A DNA stretch of 64,000 nucleotides from Oehlia diaphana. Lineage: Eukaryota > Glomeromycota > Glomeromycetes > Glomerales > Glomeraceae. Under the pieces are notes generated by a model that saw only the letters and a program-made list of their open reading frames with translations, was not told where the DNA came from and ran no database searches. Shown here one piece after another: positions 1 through 12,290 of the stretch; the stretch's first letter is position 1; each line of letters begins with the position of its first letter. The stretch spans positions 168,353 through 232,352 of the forward strand of contig QZLH01000031.1 of NCBI GenBank assembly GCA_003833135.1, in the 5' to 3' direction. The translations under genes and the position numbers were made by a program.

Positions 1-310
1 TAAAGTTTAGAGTTACGTACAAAAAACGTTTTTTACTGCGGATTTATTTTAATAATACTTATTTTGTTTTTTATTAGTTTCGTGAATCCCGCATTTATAT
101 TTATTTATCAAACAGGGAAGCCACATAAATAAACAATATATTGGATCATTAATGAAATATATGTAATTGGTTATTAATGAAATATGTATAATTGGATATT
201 AAATATGTGTAGAATGTACTTAATAAGGTTTGAGAAATATATAAAGTTGATTTGAACAGGAAATGGACGAAAAAAAAGGGAGAAAAAAAAACAAAAATTA
301 AAAAATCAAA
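1..310. other. Upstream region of the ABC transporter with TATA-like box and short repeats
   Basis: No coding sequence is seen here. Positions 138-215 hold about three imperfect copies of a unit built on ATTGG, TTAATGAAATAT and GTA. A TATA-like stretch (TATATAAAG, 238-246) lies about 65 nt before the ATG at 311, and an A-rich leader (270-310) runs into it. This fits a fungal core promoter with an A-rich 5' UTR, but the promoter role is inferred. Confidence 0.5.
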
Positions 311-3300
311 ATGTTATTAATAATCGCTGATTCCATATTAATATCTGTTGTATCTTTGATAAGTTTAATAATTCTCTTTATTCAAAAATATAAAGTAAAT
401 CAAGTAACTTTTGATATTGAACGTAATAATAATAATTTCTCAACCTTAATAAGAGATTATATTAAATTTATTCTTGCGTTATGTCAAGTAATTTTATTTA
501 CTTTATTGATTTTCTTAAGAATATTTTATCTTAAAAATGTAAAAGAGATTGACATTTTTCATTCTGGATCAATTGCAATATGTTGGGTAAGATTTTATAA
601 TATATATATATATAGTATATAATCAATTTTCTTTATTTTCATGACATTTTTTTCCTTTTGAATTTATAGATTTACTGTATGACGTTATGTATGTTGATTT
701 GCTTTGTTCGTGAAAGAAGATGGAAATGGATCTTTAATTCGCATGTAACATCGATTTGCGCCGCAGCATGTCTTTGTGCTACTTGGCAATTAAGGATCGC
801 TTCGGCATTTTATCGTGATACAGAATTGATTATTGCTATTATAAATCTCGTGAATTCAACAATACTTTGCATTATATCTATAACAACTCCCAAAGGTCCT
901 CCTGTGTGTAATAAAGGAGGTCGTCCAATTACATCAATTGTTTATTGTTCAATATGGAATTTTATTACATTTTCTACTGTAATACCAATTATATATAAAT
1001 CTTTTAAAAAAAAATCACTTGATGATTCAGATTTAGATGAATTACCTAATGAATATACTGCAAATGAATTTTTTAATAAAATACAACAATGGCCTAGTAA
1101 TAATCTATTATATAGAATTTGGAAAGCCAATCAAAATATTATTTTATTAGAAACGTTTTTTGTTATAATTTCATCATTTTTACATTATTTACCAATATTA
1201 TTCTTATATAGTTTATTGGATTTTTTTCAAGGGGATAAAAAAAATATTGAATGGGCTATATTTTGTGTATTTGGTATATTAATAGGAGGTTTATTGCATG
1301 TATTTGCTATATCTCAACATCAATATTTAGGTGGTTCAGTATTACAATCAAATGTTAGTTTAATGTTAAATTCTGAAATTTATTCAAAAAGTTTAAAAAT
1401 TAAAAATAATGCTAATGAAATAGGTAAAATAAGTAATTTAATGGCTGTTGATGCTAATAGAATTTCTCAATTTATGATATGGTGGGCTTCTTTAATTGAA
1501 GCTCCTGTACAAATTGGTATCGCTTTATTTTTTCTATATAAATTATTAAATAGTGCTTGTTTATTTGGTATTTTAGTTTTAATAATAATTTTACCTATTC
1601 AAAGATGGACTGGTAAATATTTCTCTCAAAATCAAGAACATTTAATGAAATCAAGAGATTACAGGGTATCTTTAATGAATGAAATTTTACATGGAATTCG
1701 AATGATTAAATTTAACGCATGGGAAGGGAATTGGATAACGAGAATAATGAATGCGAGAAATGTTGAATTAAAATATTTAAAGAAAAGTTTTATTTTAATG
1801 AGTATATTTAATTTATTATGGATTGCTTCTCCAATATTAATTACAACCGTTAGTTTTTTAACTTATACTAAAATTCAAGGAAATGAATTAACAGCTTCTA
1901 TCGCTTTCACTTCTGTTACTATATTTAATGAAATTAGATTTATATTAAATGATTTAGCAGAATTATTCATATTAGCATTACAAGCCATAGTTAGTTTACT
2001 TAGAATTGAAAAATTCTTAAATAGTGATGAAAATGAGAATAAAAAGAATATCCTTTTTAAAAATGATGATAAGATTGGTTTCGAGAACGCTACTATTACT
2101 TGGAATAAACCTGAGGAAAATATTGAAGATATTTTTATAATGAAAGATTTAAATATCGAATTTCCTATAGAACAATTAAGTATTATATGTAAATAATAAA
2201 TATTTATAATATATATGTATATGTATATGTAATTTTTTTTAATATCCAAATTTTTCTAAACGATTTTTTATTTTAATTTAGGTGGACCGACTGGATCAGG
2301 AAAGGTAATGTAATTAATATATACATACATTTTTTAATTTTTTTAGATATTAATTTTTTTTTCGTATCGACATTTTTTTTAAAATTAGACATTATTGTTA
2401 ATGGCATTACTAGGAGGTAAAAATTTTTAGTATATTAATTAATAAATAATGATTAAAATAATTAAAATTTAAATACTATTTTAGAAGCGGAAATTTCATC
2501 CGGCAAAGTATTTTATCCAAATCCACAACAAATTCACGAAAATCATGAATTAACTAACTCTGAATGGATAGTAGATAATAATAATAGTATTGCTTATGTG
2601 GCGCAGCATACATGGTTACAAAGTGGTCCTATACGCGATAATATATTATTTAATTTACCTTTTAATAAAGAAAGGTATGATCAAGTAGTGAAATCGTGTG
2701 CATTAGATAAAGATTTTGAATCTTTAGTAGATGGTGATTTGACTGAAATTGGTGATCAAGGCGTAACTCTTTCTGGAGGACAAAAGCAACGAGTTTCTAT
2801 AGCAAGGTATTAATTTAATCGGAAAAAAAAAAAATAATAAATATTTATAGAATTAAATATATGCAAATACTCTTAATCTATTTTTTAAATTAATATATAT
2901 TTAATACCCATATAGAGCTGTTTATTCGAGAGCAAAACATATTTTAATTGATGATGCTTTAAGTGCTGTGGATGCGAACACAGCAAATTACTTGATTAAT
3001 GAATGCATTTCAGGTCCATTAATGAATAAAAGAACAATAATTCTTGTTACTCATTACTTAAACCTAACTTTACCAATCTCCAAATATGTGGTAAGTTTTC
3101 TATATAGTTATATAGTTACATTATGATATGTTCAATATGTTATTTATTTAAATAATTTTATTAGGTTATGATAAATAATGGACAAATTGTTGATAAAGGA
3201 GAAGTATCGGAATTGAATAACAATGGTTCTATAAATATTCCAAGAGAAATTATCTCTGATAATGAAAGCAGCGGCAGTACTTGTAATTCTACGTTACAAG

Positions 3301-6293
3301 CTTCTCCAGTCAAAGAAAATTTTGAAGAAAATTTTGAAGAAAATTCTGAAGAAAATTTTGAAACTTCAAAAAGTATAACTCTGGATATAGAAGTTATTGA
3401 AGAGGAGAAAATAATTAATGATACAACAATTGGTGATAATAAACCCAGGGCACTTATAAAAGAAGAAGGTAAATAATCTAATATATATAAGCTTATGAAA
3501 TATATTATTTATTAATTTATTTTTATATTTTATAGGGAAAGAATCTGGAATGGTAAAATTAAATGTATATTTAAAATATTTTAATTCTAATGGAAGTTAT
3601 TTATTTTGGATAACAGCTTCGATATTATTCATGAGTACGAGAGTTACTCAAACATTAGAAGGATGGTGGTTAAATGTATGGTCAAGTTTAACCCAAAACA
3701 TCTCTCATTATAATATTGATTATTATATAAATATTTATATATTACTTACGATGTTATCGGTTTTTTTTGGAGTAATTCAATTTTCTTGGTTATATTATGG
3801 TTCATTACAAGCATCAAAAAAATTATATAATCAATTGTTGGTTAGAGTCATTAAAGCTCCATTAAGATTTTTTGATACTACGCCAATTGGAAGGATATTG
3901 AATAGGTTTAGTAAAGATTTTGAGATAATTGACAGTATACTGGCAGGTAAATATTAAAAAAAAATATTTTTAGGATCATTCAAAAGTTTGAATTAAGCTT
4001 TTTTTTAAAAAAAATTATTAGTTGATCTGGGATTATTTCTTCATAATGTAAGTAGTTAAAATTATAGCTAAAATTATAGTTAATTATGGTTAAATTATAT
4101 AAATGTTATTTATTTATTTTTACGATAGTTATTAATGATGGTTGGTGTCGTATTAGTAATAATTGCAATCACCAAAGGTAATAATTATTAATATAATTTT
4201 ATTAACTTTTGTTAAGCGTTAAATTTATTAATAATTTTATCTTATCTTTTATAGAATTTATAATAGCAGCGATTATATTTGGTATGTTCTTTAAACATAT
4301 ACGAAATGTGTGATCTGTGATTGTTCATAAATTTCATTATATTCGATTCTTTCCTTTCGTTAGTTATTATTTACGCGATTGTTGGAACATTATATGCAAT
4401 GGCATCAAGAGAATTAAAACGATTAGATTCGATAACAAAATCTCCGCTGTATTCTCAATATACAGAAACATTAACGTAAGTTATAAAATAAACGTGTAAT
4501 GTGTACAATATTCTATAACATTTTATTTTTAATTAACTTTTATTTAAAATAATTTAGTGGAATAATAACGATAAGAGCATTTAATATTACTGACCAATTT
4601 ATGAACGAAATGTTGACAAAGTAAAAAAATTTTATTATAAAATATTTTTGTTTTTATCAATTTGAATTCACTGAAAATGCTTTTTTTTTTTTATGTTATA
4701 TAGAATAGACAATAATATTCGACCGTTTTATTTTCTTTGGGTAGCAAATCGTTGGTTACAAATATGGACAAATGGTATAGGAGCATTCTTTCCATTTGTT
4801 GCCAGTGTTTTGATACTTTGGAATTTGCAAAAAATTGATGCAAGTTTAGCAGGATTAGCATTGTCATTTTCAATGACTTTTACAACACAAATTATGTGGT
4901 CAATAAGGAAATATACTCAATTAGAAATGAGTTTAAATTCTATTGAAAGAGTTGTTGAATTTCTAAATATTGAACAAGAGAATTATCAGGGAGAAATTAA
5001 AATAAAAGAAAATGAAAATTCGGAAAAAAATTGGCCTATGAATGGAAACATTAGATTTGAACGTTTAAAAGTAAGATATGCTGAAGATTTGGATTATGTA
5101 TTACGTAATATTTCTTTTGAAATTAATGGGAAAGAAAAAGTTGGAATAGTTGGAAGGTAATACAATATATACACGGTTATATTAAAAGAAGAAATGATTC
5201 TTATTTTTTTTTAACTATGAAATTTTTTTTTTTTTTTTAATAATGTTATTAGAACTGGATCCGGAAAATCAACAATATCGTTATCATTATTCAGATTTTT
5301 AGAAGCTGCAGAAGGAAAAATATTTATTGATGATATTGATATAAGTAAATTAAACCTTGAAGAATTAAGATCAAATCTTACAATTATACCTCAAGATCCG
5401 ATATTATTTACTGGTAATATAATACGTATACATATATACATATAATAACGAACGACACGGTATCGACATCCAACAACTGAAATATATGTATATATATCCT
5501 TTTATTAAAAAATATTGATTGATTTATTTTCTCCTTTATTAGGTACAATAAGATCAAATCTTGACGTATTTTCACAATATACTGATTATGAAATATTTGA
5601 ATCTTTAAAAAGAGTTCATTTATTACCATCATCATCAAAGTCTAGTTCCACAAATGAATTGGTTAATATATTTTCTAACTTGGACACACAAATCAGTGAA
5701 GAAGGTAATAATATAAGTCAAGGACAACGTCAATTATTATGTCTTGCAAGAGCTTTGTTGAAGAAACCTAAAATTATTATAATGGATGAAGCAACTGCTA
5801 GGTAGAACTAATATTTTTTTTTTATTTATATATTTTAAAATATTATAAACTGAATTTAAAACCTTTTCTTTTTAGTATTGATTTTGATATGGATGAAAAA
5901 ATTCAGAAAATGATTAGAAATGAATTCAATGATTGTACTATAATTTGTATTGCACATAGATTACAAACTATTATTGATTATGATAAAATATTGGTATTAG
6001 GTATGTAAATTTTCATTTTACAATCAGCTCTCGATATTTCCAAATACGTTATAATCTCGTAGCAAAAGATTTGAAGATTTGATTGATAAAGATAAATAAT
6101 TTGATTGAATCAAATTTATTATGATGGATGATAAAATTCGAGTTCGTTATATCAAGAGTTGATTATATTTAAAAAAAATAGATGTGGTACTTAATTTTTT
6201 TTTCTTCTCATATTATAATAGATCGAGGGAGCGTACTTGAATTTGACAGGTAAAATTTTTCTTATTTTTACCTTTTTTTTAAAAAAAATAATA

Positions 6294-6325
<32 letters not shown>

Positions 6326-6450
6326 ATTGTAGTCCGTATAATTTAATATCAAATCCTAACTCAAATTTTTATCAAATGTGCAAACAATCTGGAGATTTTG
6401 ATATATTAAAATCATTAGCTTTAAAAGAATCGAAACGTAATCTTACGTAA
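311..6450 (+). CDS. ABC transporter, subfamily C (MRP/Ycf1-like), 19 exons, 1492 aa
   Basis: ATP-driven full transporter of the ABCC class; known members export or sequester glutathione conjugates and other organic anions at the vacuole or plasma membrane. Hand-spliced exons: 311-586, 670-2188, 2282-2304, 2389-2416, 2485-2806, 2916-3090, 3165-3468, 3536-3946, 4022-4047, 4129-4177, 4255-4281, 4364-4475, 4558-4620, 4704-5156, 5253-5413, 5543-5801, 5876-6000, 6222-6249, 6333-6450. The sum is 4479 nt, exactly 1493 codons with the TAA. Order: hydrophobic N-terminal TMD0-like segment, TMD1, NBD1 (Walker A GPTGSGKT, K606; LSGGQ 711-715; Walker B ending D735-D736; H769), acidic linker, TMD2, NBD2 ([10 protein letters not shown]1268; ISQGQ 1374-1378; D1398-E1399; H1430). 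Asp at the NBD1 catalytic-carboxylate position is normal for ABCC proteins. No frame breaks are seen. Substrate is unknown. Confidence 0.95.
3305..3366 (+). repeat. In-frame short tandem repeat in the ABC transporter linker
   Basis: About four 12-nt units built on GAAAATTTTGAA encode a run of (E)ENFE in the NBD1-TMD2 linker. Unit length is a multiple of three, so copy-number change keeps the frame. The linker is the usual regulatory region in ABCC proteins; a functional effect here is inference. Confidence 0.7.
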
Positions 6451-7014
6451 AGAAATAGAAACAGTTAAAAAGACCGGGTTTTTTTGTAGTATGAAAGTAT
6501 ACATATATTTAATTACTTTTTTTATAGCGATAAATAAACAAATTATATTTATATTATTTATATTGTAAACCATCGATCAATACTTTATACTGAAGTTTGT
6601 TTGTTACAATGCGAATTATTATCAATTAAAATGTTCGAGATTTCCCAAATCCTAATATAAAAGGAGTAATGTTGTCGGACAAATCGGACAAAACAAAAAC
6701 CCCAAAATCGAAACGTTTTGAATTTTAAGAAAAAACGAAATTACGAAATTGCCGATCATACAAATGATCGCGTGATGAAAGTAATTCCATATGGATTAGT
6801 TCAGAAATATTGACTATTCAGATTTTCACATATTTATGTGTGAAAAAAAAAATTTCCTGATGAGATTTTCATATTTATATATACACAATATATTTTATTT
6901 GTTAATAACTAATAACTAATAATATTTTTAATGGATAACATAATATTTAAGTGCTACATACATTTCATGCGACATAAATTTCTGAAATAATAGAAAAGTA
7001 ATCTAATCTACACA
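6451..7014. other. Intergenic region between convergent genes
   Basis: 3' flanks of the ABC transporter (+) and the BTB-TLDc gene (-). AATAAA at 6532-6537, 82 nt after the ABC stop, is a plausible polyadenylation signal. Nothing coding is seen. Confidence 0.5.
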
Positions 7015-8527
7015 TCATCCACTTTTTTTAGTTACGCTAAAAACTTCATATTCGTCAACAACAAAATTGCCTTCATTTTGTATTATTTGCTTTTCATATG
7101 CACGTAGAGAGTAATATACGCCATTTTTGGAATTAAAAGTGTAGTTTAATTGTAAATCAACAAAATTTGAACCATCAAATTGATATATAGCATTATCGGG
7201 TTCTTTAACTCTGGATAGAATTGTTTCCTTATCTATGAAACTAAAAATAAAACTATCCATAGTTTTTTCAAAATTACCACGTTTATTAATATCCCAATCG
7301 ATAGGACTATAACCCCCAAGGATTGACGATTCATTTTTTAATCTCAAAACTGTGATTGTAGGACCTTTATTATCACACATTTTATGAAATATCTCACCCG
7401 TAAATCCATCACGACTTCCACGAGTAATTAATTGAAAATCATAATAATTTTTCTTAAATTTATTTTGTATCTTGTTATCTTTGTTTCCTTGAATCCAAGA
7501 AGAAATAAGTGTTGCTTGTTCAAAACTAATCAATTTAGAATCTAACGGTATGTTTTTTCTTCTTGGAGCGAGACGATTAAATTTTGGGGTCCAACTTGAT
7601 ACTAAATGATATCTTGAAAGATCTTGATATAAATCATTAGAAAGAAGTGAATTATATGGCATAATCTTGTAACAAAAATCTTCTGATGAAATTTCATAAA
7701 ATCTAATATGAGGTAGGAAATCATCTATAGTTTTCTTTAAAACGTTAAAATCTTTTGTCGTCCATTTATCGATATCTTCTGGTAAATCAGTATTCTGAGC
7801 TTTACCCCAATGAATAATACGATCCCATAATTCATTTTCTTCCATACATAATTCTTCATCTTTATAAATAGATAATAATGCTTCTTTATCAACAGATGTA
7901 AAATCAATCGCATTAAATAAAATTTTAGGTTCTTTACGAATAGTTGTTGACCAATAATCTTGTAATTTTGTAAATTCCGATGTTTTGGAACCAACTTGTT
8001 GAATTAAAGCAAAATTTTGTTTGAGCCAACCTTGATAATTATTGATAAGATAATCTTGAATATAATCGTATAATTCTTTAAGTTTGAATATTTCACAAGC
8101 AATTAAAAGATTCAAAATATCTGAGGCGTCTTTATTATCAAGGTCGATGATGCCACCATAAATATAACTAAATTTTTTTTTTAAAAAAAAAAAATAATTT
8201 TTATTGGATTTTTTTTATTTTTATTTTTATTTATAAAAAAAAATAAAATTTATTTATTTTATTTAATTTATTACCTAATTAGAATATCGAACACATCAAC
8301 AGAAATATCAGGAAGTTCTAAAATAAAAATATCATTTTCTTTTCTTGCTAATCCATTAGAAATGGCATCCTGAACGTAAGTGGATCTTGTTTCAATAATA
8401 ATTGAATGTACACGATATTCTTTTTTATTAATATCTTTATCAATATTAATTATAAAATCATGTTTCTTACTATCTTCTAAAAGTTTTAGAAAGTTTTGTG
8501 ATAAGTGAGGTAAGAATTGGGTGGTCA

Positions 8528-8528
<1 letters not shown>
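7015..8528 (-). CDS. BTB/POZ-BACK-TLDc domain protein, 2 exons, 468 aa
   Basis: Exon 1 is 8528-8275 and exon 2 is 8167-7015 on the minus strand. The donor reads AG|GTAATA and the acceptor TTTAG, joined in phase 2; the total of 1407 nt gives 468 aa. Residues about 20-125 read as a BTB/POZ fold (DFIINIDKD, VHSIIIETRS, ELPDISVDVFDILI, then YIYGG across the splice). A BACK-like helical part follows (KDEELCMEENELWDRIIHWG). The C-terminal 160 residues are a TLDc domain (LITRGSRDGFTGEIFHKMCD, ILGGYSPIDWD, DSFIFSF). BTB proteins commonly act as Cullin-3 substrate adaptors; this arrangement is expanded to hundreds of copies in R. irregularis. The 107-nt intron holds a T-tract/A-tract palindrome. The upstream flank is homopolymer and assembly gap, so no promoter can be judged. 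Confidence 0.92.
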
Positions 8529-8585
<57 letters not shown>

Positions 8586-8655
8586 AAAAAAAAAAAAGTT
8601 TTTTTTTTAAATTTTAGAAAAAAAAAAAAAAAAAAAAAAAAAAAAGAAAAAAAAA

Positions 8656-8762
8656 GAATTTAAGAAAAAAAAGGTTTTTGTTTTTAAATTCCGGAAAAAA
8701 AAAAAATACTTTTAAATATAGTATGATCGATGATCTACCGCAGATTTGATAAAAGGCTTTTG
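8656..8762 (+). repeat. Direct repeat copy 1, left edge of N gap
   Basis: 107 bp starting GAATTTAAG and ending GGCTTTTG, directly abutting the gap. It is identical to 9169-9276 except for one A in a poly-A run (12 versus 13). It is most likely the same genomic segment represented on both scaffolded contig ends. Confidence 0.85.
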
Positions 8763-9116
8763 NNNNNNNNNNNNNNNNNNNNNNNNNNNNNNNNNNNNNN
8801 NNNNNNNNNNNNNNNNNNNNNNNNNNNNNNNNNNNNNNNNNNNNNNNNNNNNNNNNNNNNNNNNNNNNNNNNNNNNNNNNNNNNNNNNNNNNNNNNNNNN
8901 NNNNNNNNNNNNNNNNNNNNNNNNNNNNNNNNNNNNNNNNNNNNNNNNNNNNNNNNNNNNNNNNNNNNNNNNNNNNNNNNNNNNNNNNNNNNNNNNNNNN
9001 NNNNNNNNNNNNNNNNNNNNNNNNNNNNNNNNNNNNNNNNNNNNNNNNNNNNNNNNNNNNNNNNNNNNNNNNNNNNNNNNNNNNNNNNNNNNNNNNNNNN
9101 NNNNNNNNNNNNNNNN

Positions 9117-9150
<34 letters not shown>

Positions 9151-9168
9151 CAAAAAAAGAAGAAAAAA

Positions 9169-9276
9169 GAATTTAAGAAAAAAAAGGTTTTTGTTTTTAA
9201 ATTCCGGAAAAAAAAAAAAATACTTTTAAATATAGTATGATCGATGATCTACCGCAGATTTGATAAAAGGCTTTTG
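9169..9276 (+). repeat. Direct repeat copy 2, right of N gap
   Basis: 108 bp matching 8656-8762, including GTATGATCGATGATCTACCG and GGCTTTTG. The sequence continues into unique DNA at 9277, so this copy is probably the true genomic context. Confidence 0.85.
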
Positions 9277-9760
9277 TTACTCGAATGAACTTTTTTGGTT
9301 CCGGTTTTGGTTATCTTGATTAGAAAATAAACCAACTTCCATTTTTGTTTTAATTAAAATTTCTTTAGTAAAAGCCCAGATTCATGCTCACTTTTAATAA
9401 TCTCGATGTTAAATAGTTAAAAAACGTTCTCTTGAAATCCTGCTTTACCCTCGCGCATTTTTTATAATGAAAAAAAAGATCATATCGTAATGTGGCTTTT
9501 GTACGGTTGATCTAACTTACAAGTATCAACCAGTTAAGAAGGAAACAATATATATATCAAATTGTAAATATGCGGTGCATACAGTCTAAGGTCAGGTAAT
9601 TTTAAAAGAACTGAAAATGAATAGAAAAAAAATTTTTTTTACTGTTATAAAAGATATAAGCCTGCTATTTGATAGAAATATTAAATCTTTGTGATTATAG
9701 AGTTTTTCCAATTGGATAATTCAATCATAAAATCTATTATTTTTAAATTATATATGTATC
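9277..9760. other. Gene-free AT-rich stretch
   Basis: No coding frame, splice signal or repeat boundary could be supported. Confidence 0.4.
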
Positions 9761-9950
9761 CTATATTGTGCGTCAACAAAACTGTCAACCTGATTATTTT
9801 GCTGCACAAAAACCCTTAATTCAAGAAATTATTGAAAATTGAGGCAATAAGGTTATTTTTATTCAAAGTTCCATTGTGAATTAAATTTATTGAGCAATTT
9901 TAGGGTACAGCAGTATACTTGAATAATTGTGATTTTAGTTTTAAAGGATT
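9761..9950 (+). pseudogene. Remnant of a Tc1-like DDE transposase (C-terminal part)
   Basis: One frame from about 9768 reads RQQNCQPDYFAAQKPLIQE, then a stop. Another frame from about 9869 reads KFHCELN. In fungal DDE transposases of the Tc1-like type these two blocks come in this order (QPDF...QKPLIQE, then KFHCELNFIE, where E is catalytic). Here the frame shifts between them, stops interrupt, and the catalytic E is lost. Family assignment is from memory of that motif pair; the rest of the element was not found. Confidence 0.55.
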
Positions 9951-10690
9951 GGAAAACCCATTTTCTGATATTTAAATTCAATACATTAATACATATTTGA
10001 AAATATACTATACAGAGTTGGATGCTATAAGAAGGGATTGAGCTTTATATGCAGTTAATACTAACGAAAATTTCCATATATTCAAATAATTAAAGGATGA
10101 AAGGCTTAAAAAATCATAATTATTGATAATGGAATTTTATCATAACTAATGCTTACTGATAAATAAAGAATATAGTGAAAATAAAATTTCAAATAATAAA
10201 TATAAAAAGAGGGATAATAAAGAAAAATTTCAAAAAACAAGGTTTAATATATGAATAAAAAAAATGATATCGGATATAAAAAAAGTAGGATTAAATATTA
10301 ATTTACTCATAAAATAGAGATTGCTCGACCATTTATCATTCTTGCCGCGAATGTGTAATGTACTATAAGAAAAAGATTCGTAGTGTTCCGAATAACAATG
10401 AAGTCATCCTTTTTTTTGTAATACCCAAAGAAAAAAAAGAAATTTTTAAATGAATTATAAATGATTATGTGAGATAGAAAAATATTCCGTTGTCCTAAAT
10501 CGCAAAATGTAACATGTTACATAACATGATCTTAATTTCGTTAATTTCGTTATTAACAGACAAGGAATATGATCTTAGTTTGATCCATATATTAATACGA
10601 TATACCGGTAACCGTATATTTTATAGTTATCAGTGTTTATCTAGTTACATGAACATGTGAATTTACACTATAACACAGAATTAATTCAAA
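9951..10690. other. AT-rich stretch, possible transposon debris
   Basis: Probably further decayed transposase sequence up to about 10200. Nothing intact is seen. Confidence 0.3.
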
Positions 10691-10724
10691 AAACAACCAA
10701 TAATACTAGGAACAACGTGCTATG

Positions 10725-10837
10725 CGCTCTATAAAAATTTTTTTAGAAAATTGATCACATATCGGAGTTTTTTTGGAATGAAAACTAAAAAAAATGATCA
10801 TTTATCGGAATTTTTCCCAGAAAATTTTTTAATGGGG
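10725..10837 (+). mobile_element. MITE-like repeat, CGCTCTATAAAA family, copy 1
   Basis: Starts CGCTCTATAAAAATTTTTTT and contains two related direct sub-repeats: TGATCACATATCGGAGTTTT and TGATCATTTATCGGAATTTT. The reverse complement recurs at 37352-37457 and 41593-41828. The right end is degraded relative to the 41.8-kb copy. No coding capacity; superfamily unknown. Confidence 0.65.
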
Positions 10838-11529
10838 ATATTTTAACCCGATTTAAAGTTATTATTAAACACGTATATTATTTATTGAATGTGACTACAG
10901 TAATTGCTTAGAAATCTAAAATCACTTCGTTGTAACTATAAAGTGTTCTTTAAGAAAGATTTGCCCTCATTTTCATCATTTTCAAATATCATTTCGTATA
11001 AGTTCACTAACAAGAAATAATACTACCATCTTCACTTTTAGTTACATGTTTCCATATATTGACATTGTAATTCATTTTACTGCCGAAATTTAATAAAAAA
11101 TACCTTTTAATTAAAAGATACAACTCCTCGACAAAGTAAATATTGAGTTCGAATAAGATAAATACAAGTTATGATATAATTATATTACTATTCATTTATT
11201 CAAGATTTCACTGAATCGTTCGGACTGCATCAGTTGACGATTTCGAATCGATTCTTAAAAAGGATTCAGCTGCTAAATAAAGTTAAAGGCGATCAGCCTA
11301 CTAACTAATTAACGTTACTCATTGAATATATAGATCACAACAATGTATGTAATTATAACAAAATTGTTATAGTCAAAGTTCCATTTATAACTTCTTTGAA
11401 AAAGTAAAAGCGAGCGAAAACACACAAGTCATCAATTTAAACTATGATCATACGTTCGAATAAAGACTCTAGATTTTGGCTTATTATAATTTGTATGAAT
11501 CTTCAATCAATCTTATTTTAGTCTCAACA

Positions 11530-11537
11530 TATAAATA
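11530..11537 (+). promoter_or_regulatory. TATA-like box of MIF copy A
   Basis: TATAAATA lies about 78 nt before the ATG at 11615. The corresponding position of the paralogous block B has TATAAATT at 23288-23295, so the element is retained in both copies. Confidence 0.4.
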
Positions 11538-11614
11538 AGGAGCAAAAAAACCAAACTCTCTCTTGAAAAAAGAAGAAAACAATAAAACAAATTATATAAC
11601 GTTTAAAATAAAAG

Positions 11615-12083
11615 ATGCCATACATCGAGGTTAAAACCAATGTTCAGGTAAACAAGTTTATGAAAATATGATTCTTCATCCTTATAAATTCATATACTCT
11701 CTTCCTATTTCTTCTTTTTTCTCTCCCTTTCTCGTTACTCTATTTTTCTCTTTCGCTTACCTTTTCTTCACTTATTTCAATATCAACAGTTGCAAGACCA
11801 CAACAATTCATTAGAGAATTAAGTTCCTACGCAGCCAACGTTTTCAACAAACCATATGTATGTGTTTCTCTTCAAGACAATCTCTCGATCATCTTTAATG
11901 ATTCCGATGACCCGGCGTACATTATTGGAGTTACATCTATGCTGCGACCAAAAAAAAAAATTGAGTAAGGAATTAGGTAAATTTTTGGAAAAAGAATTGA
12001 AAGCCAGTAGTGATCGTGGATATATTTTCTTTTATGGTCCTGATGGTGCTATTGTAGGATGGAAGGGTAGTGTTTGTGGATAG
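11615..12083 (+). pseudogene. Broken MIF-like tautomerase gene (copy A)
   Basis: Exon 1 (11615-11647) encodes MPYIEVKTNVQ and ends at a GTAAAC donor; exon 2 begins after CAACAG at 11790. It parallels the intact copy at 23351-23835. Two breaks are seen against that copy. There is a 1-nt loss just after the LQDH codons near 11805. There is also a net loss of 8 nt around the poly-A tract near 11950, just before SKELGKFLEKELK. The C-terminal block DRGYIFFY...AIVGWKGS is preserved. The net change is 9 nt, but the middle is read in a different frame for about 45 codons, so the product would be wrong or truncated. A sequencing error could explain the single-base loss but not the 8-nt one. Confidence 0.8.
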
Positions 12084-12290
12084 TTGAGAGATGTCATTAA
12101 GTTCTTTAAAAATTTAGTTCTCTTGAAAAAAATTTGATTATATATATATATATATATATTTTGAAAAAAAAAATTGTTTATTTTCACTTCATAGTTCAAA
12201 TAATTTGGAGGATTCACATGAGAATAACTAATAGTAGAACTAAATGAAATCTTTTTTAATGTTACATTATTTATCAATCATATTTAAAGA

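Larger units (their letters stand above)
8529..9290. other. Homopolymer block with assembly gap
   Basis: Poly-T/poly-A runs (8529-8655 and 9117-9168) flank 354 Ns (8763-9116). Apparent reading frames across the gap are artefacts of N and homopolymer. No gene is supported. Confidence 0.9.
10690..12290 (+). repeat. Segmental duplication block A (carries the broken MIF copy)
   Basis: Shares ordered blocks with 21890-23960: AACCAAT...GTGCTATG, ACTATAAAGTG, TTTCAAATATCATTTCGTAT, AAATAAAGTTAAAGG.GATCAGCCTA, the MIF exon 1-intron-exon 2 structure, and TTGGAGGATTCAC.TGA after the gene. Block A lacks the 826-bp element found in block B and has its own small MITE at 10725-10837. Confidence 0.75.

Noticed and set aside
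8614..9176. Open frames spanning the first N gap
   Set aside because: They consist of Ns translated as X plus homopolymer-encoded Phe/Lys; no real coding evidence.
12032..12277. Minus-strand 81-codon frame
   Set aside because: Antisense to the MIF copy A C-terminus; the plus strand carries the conserved motif.
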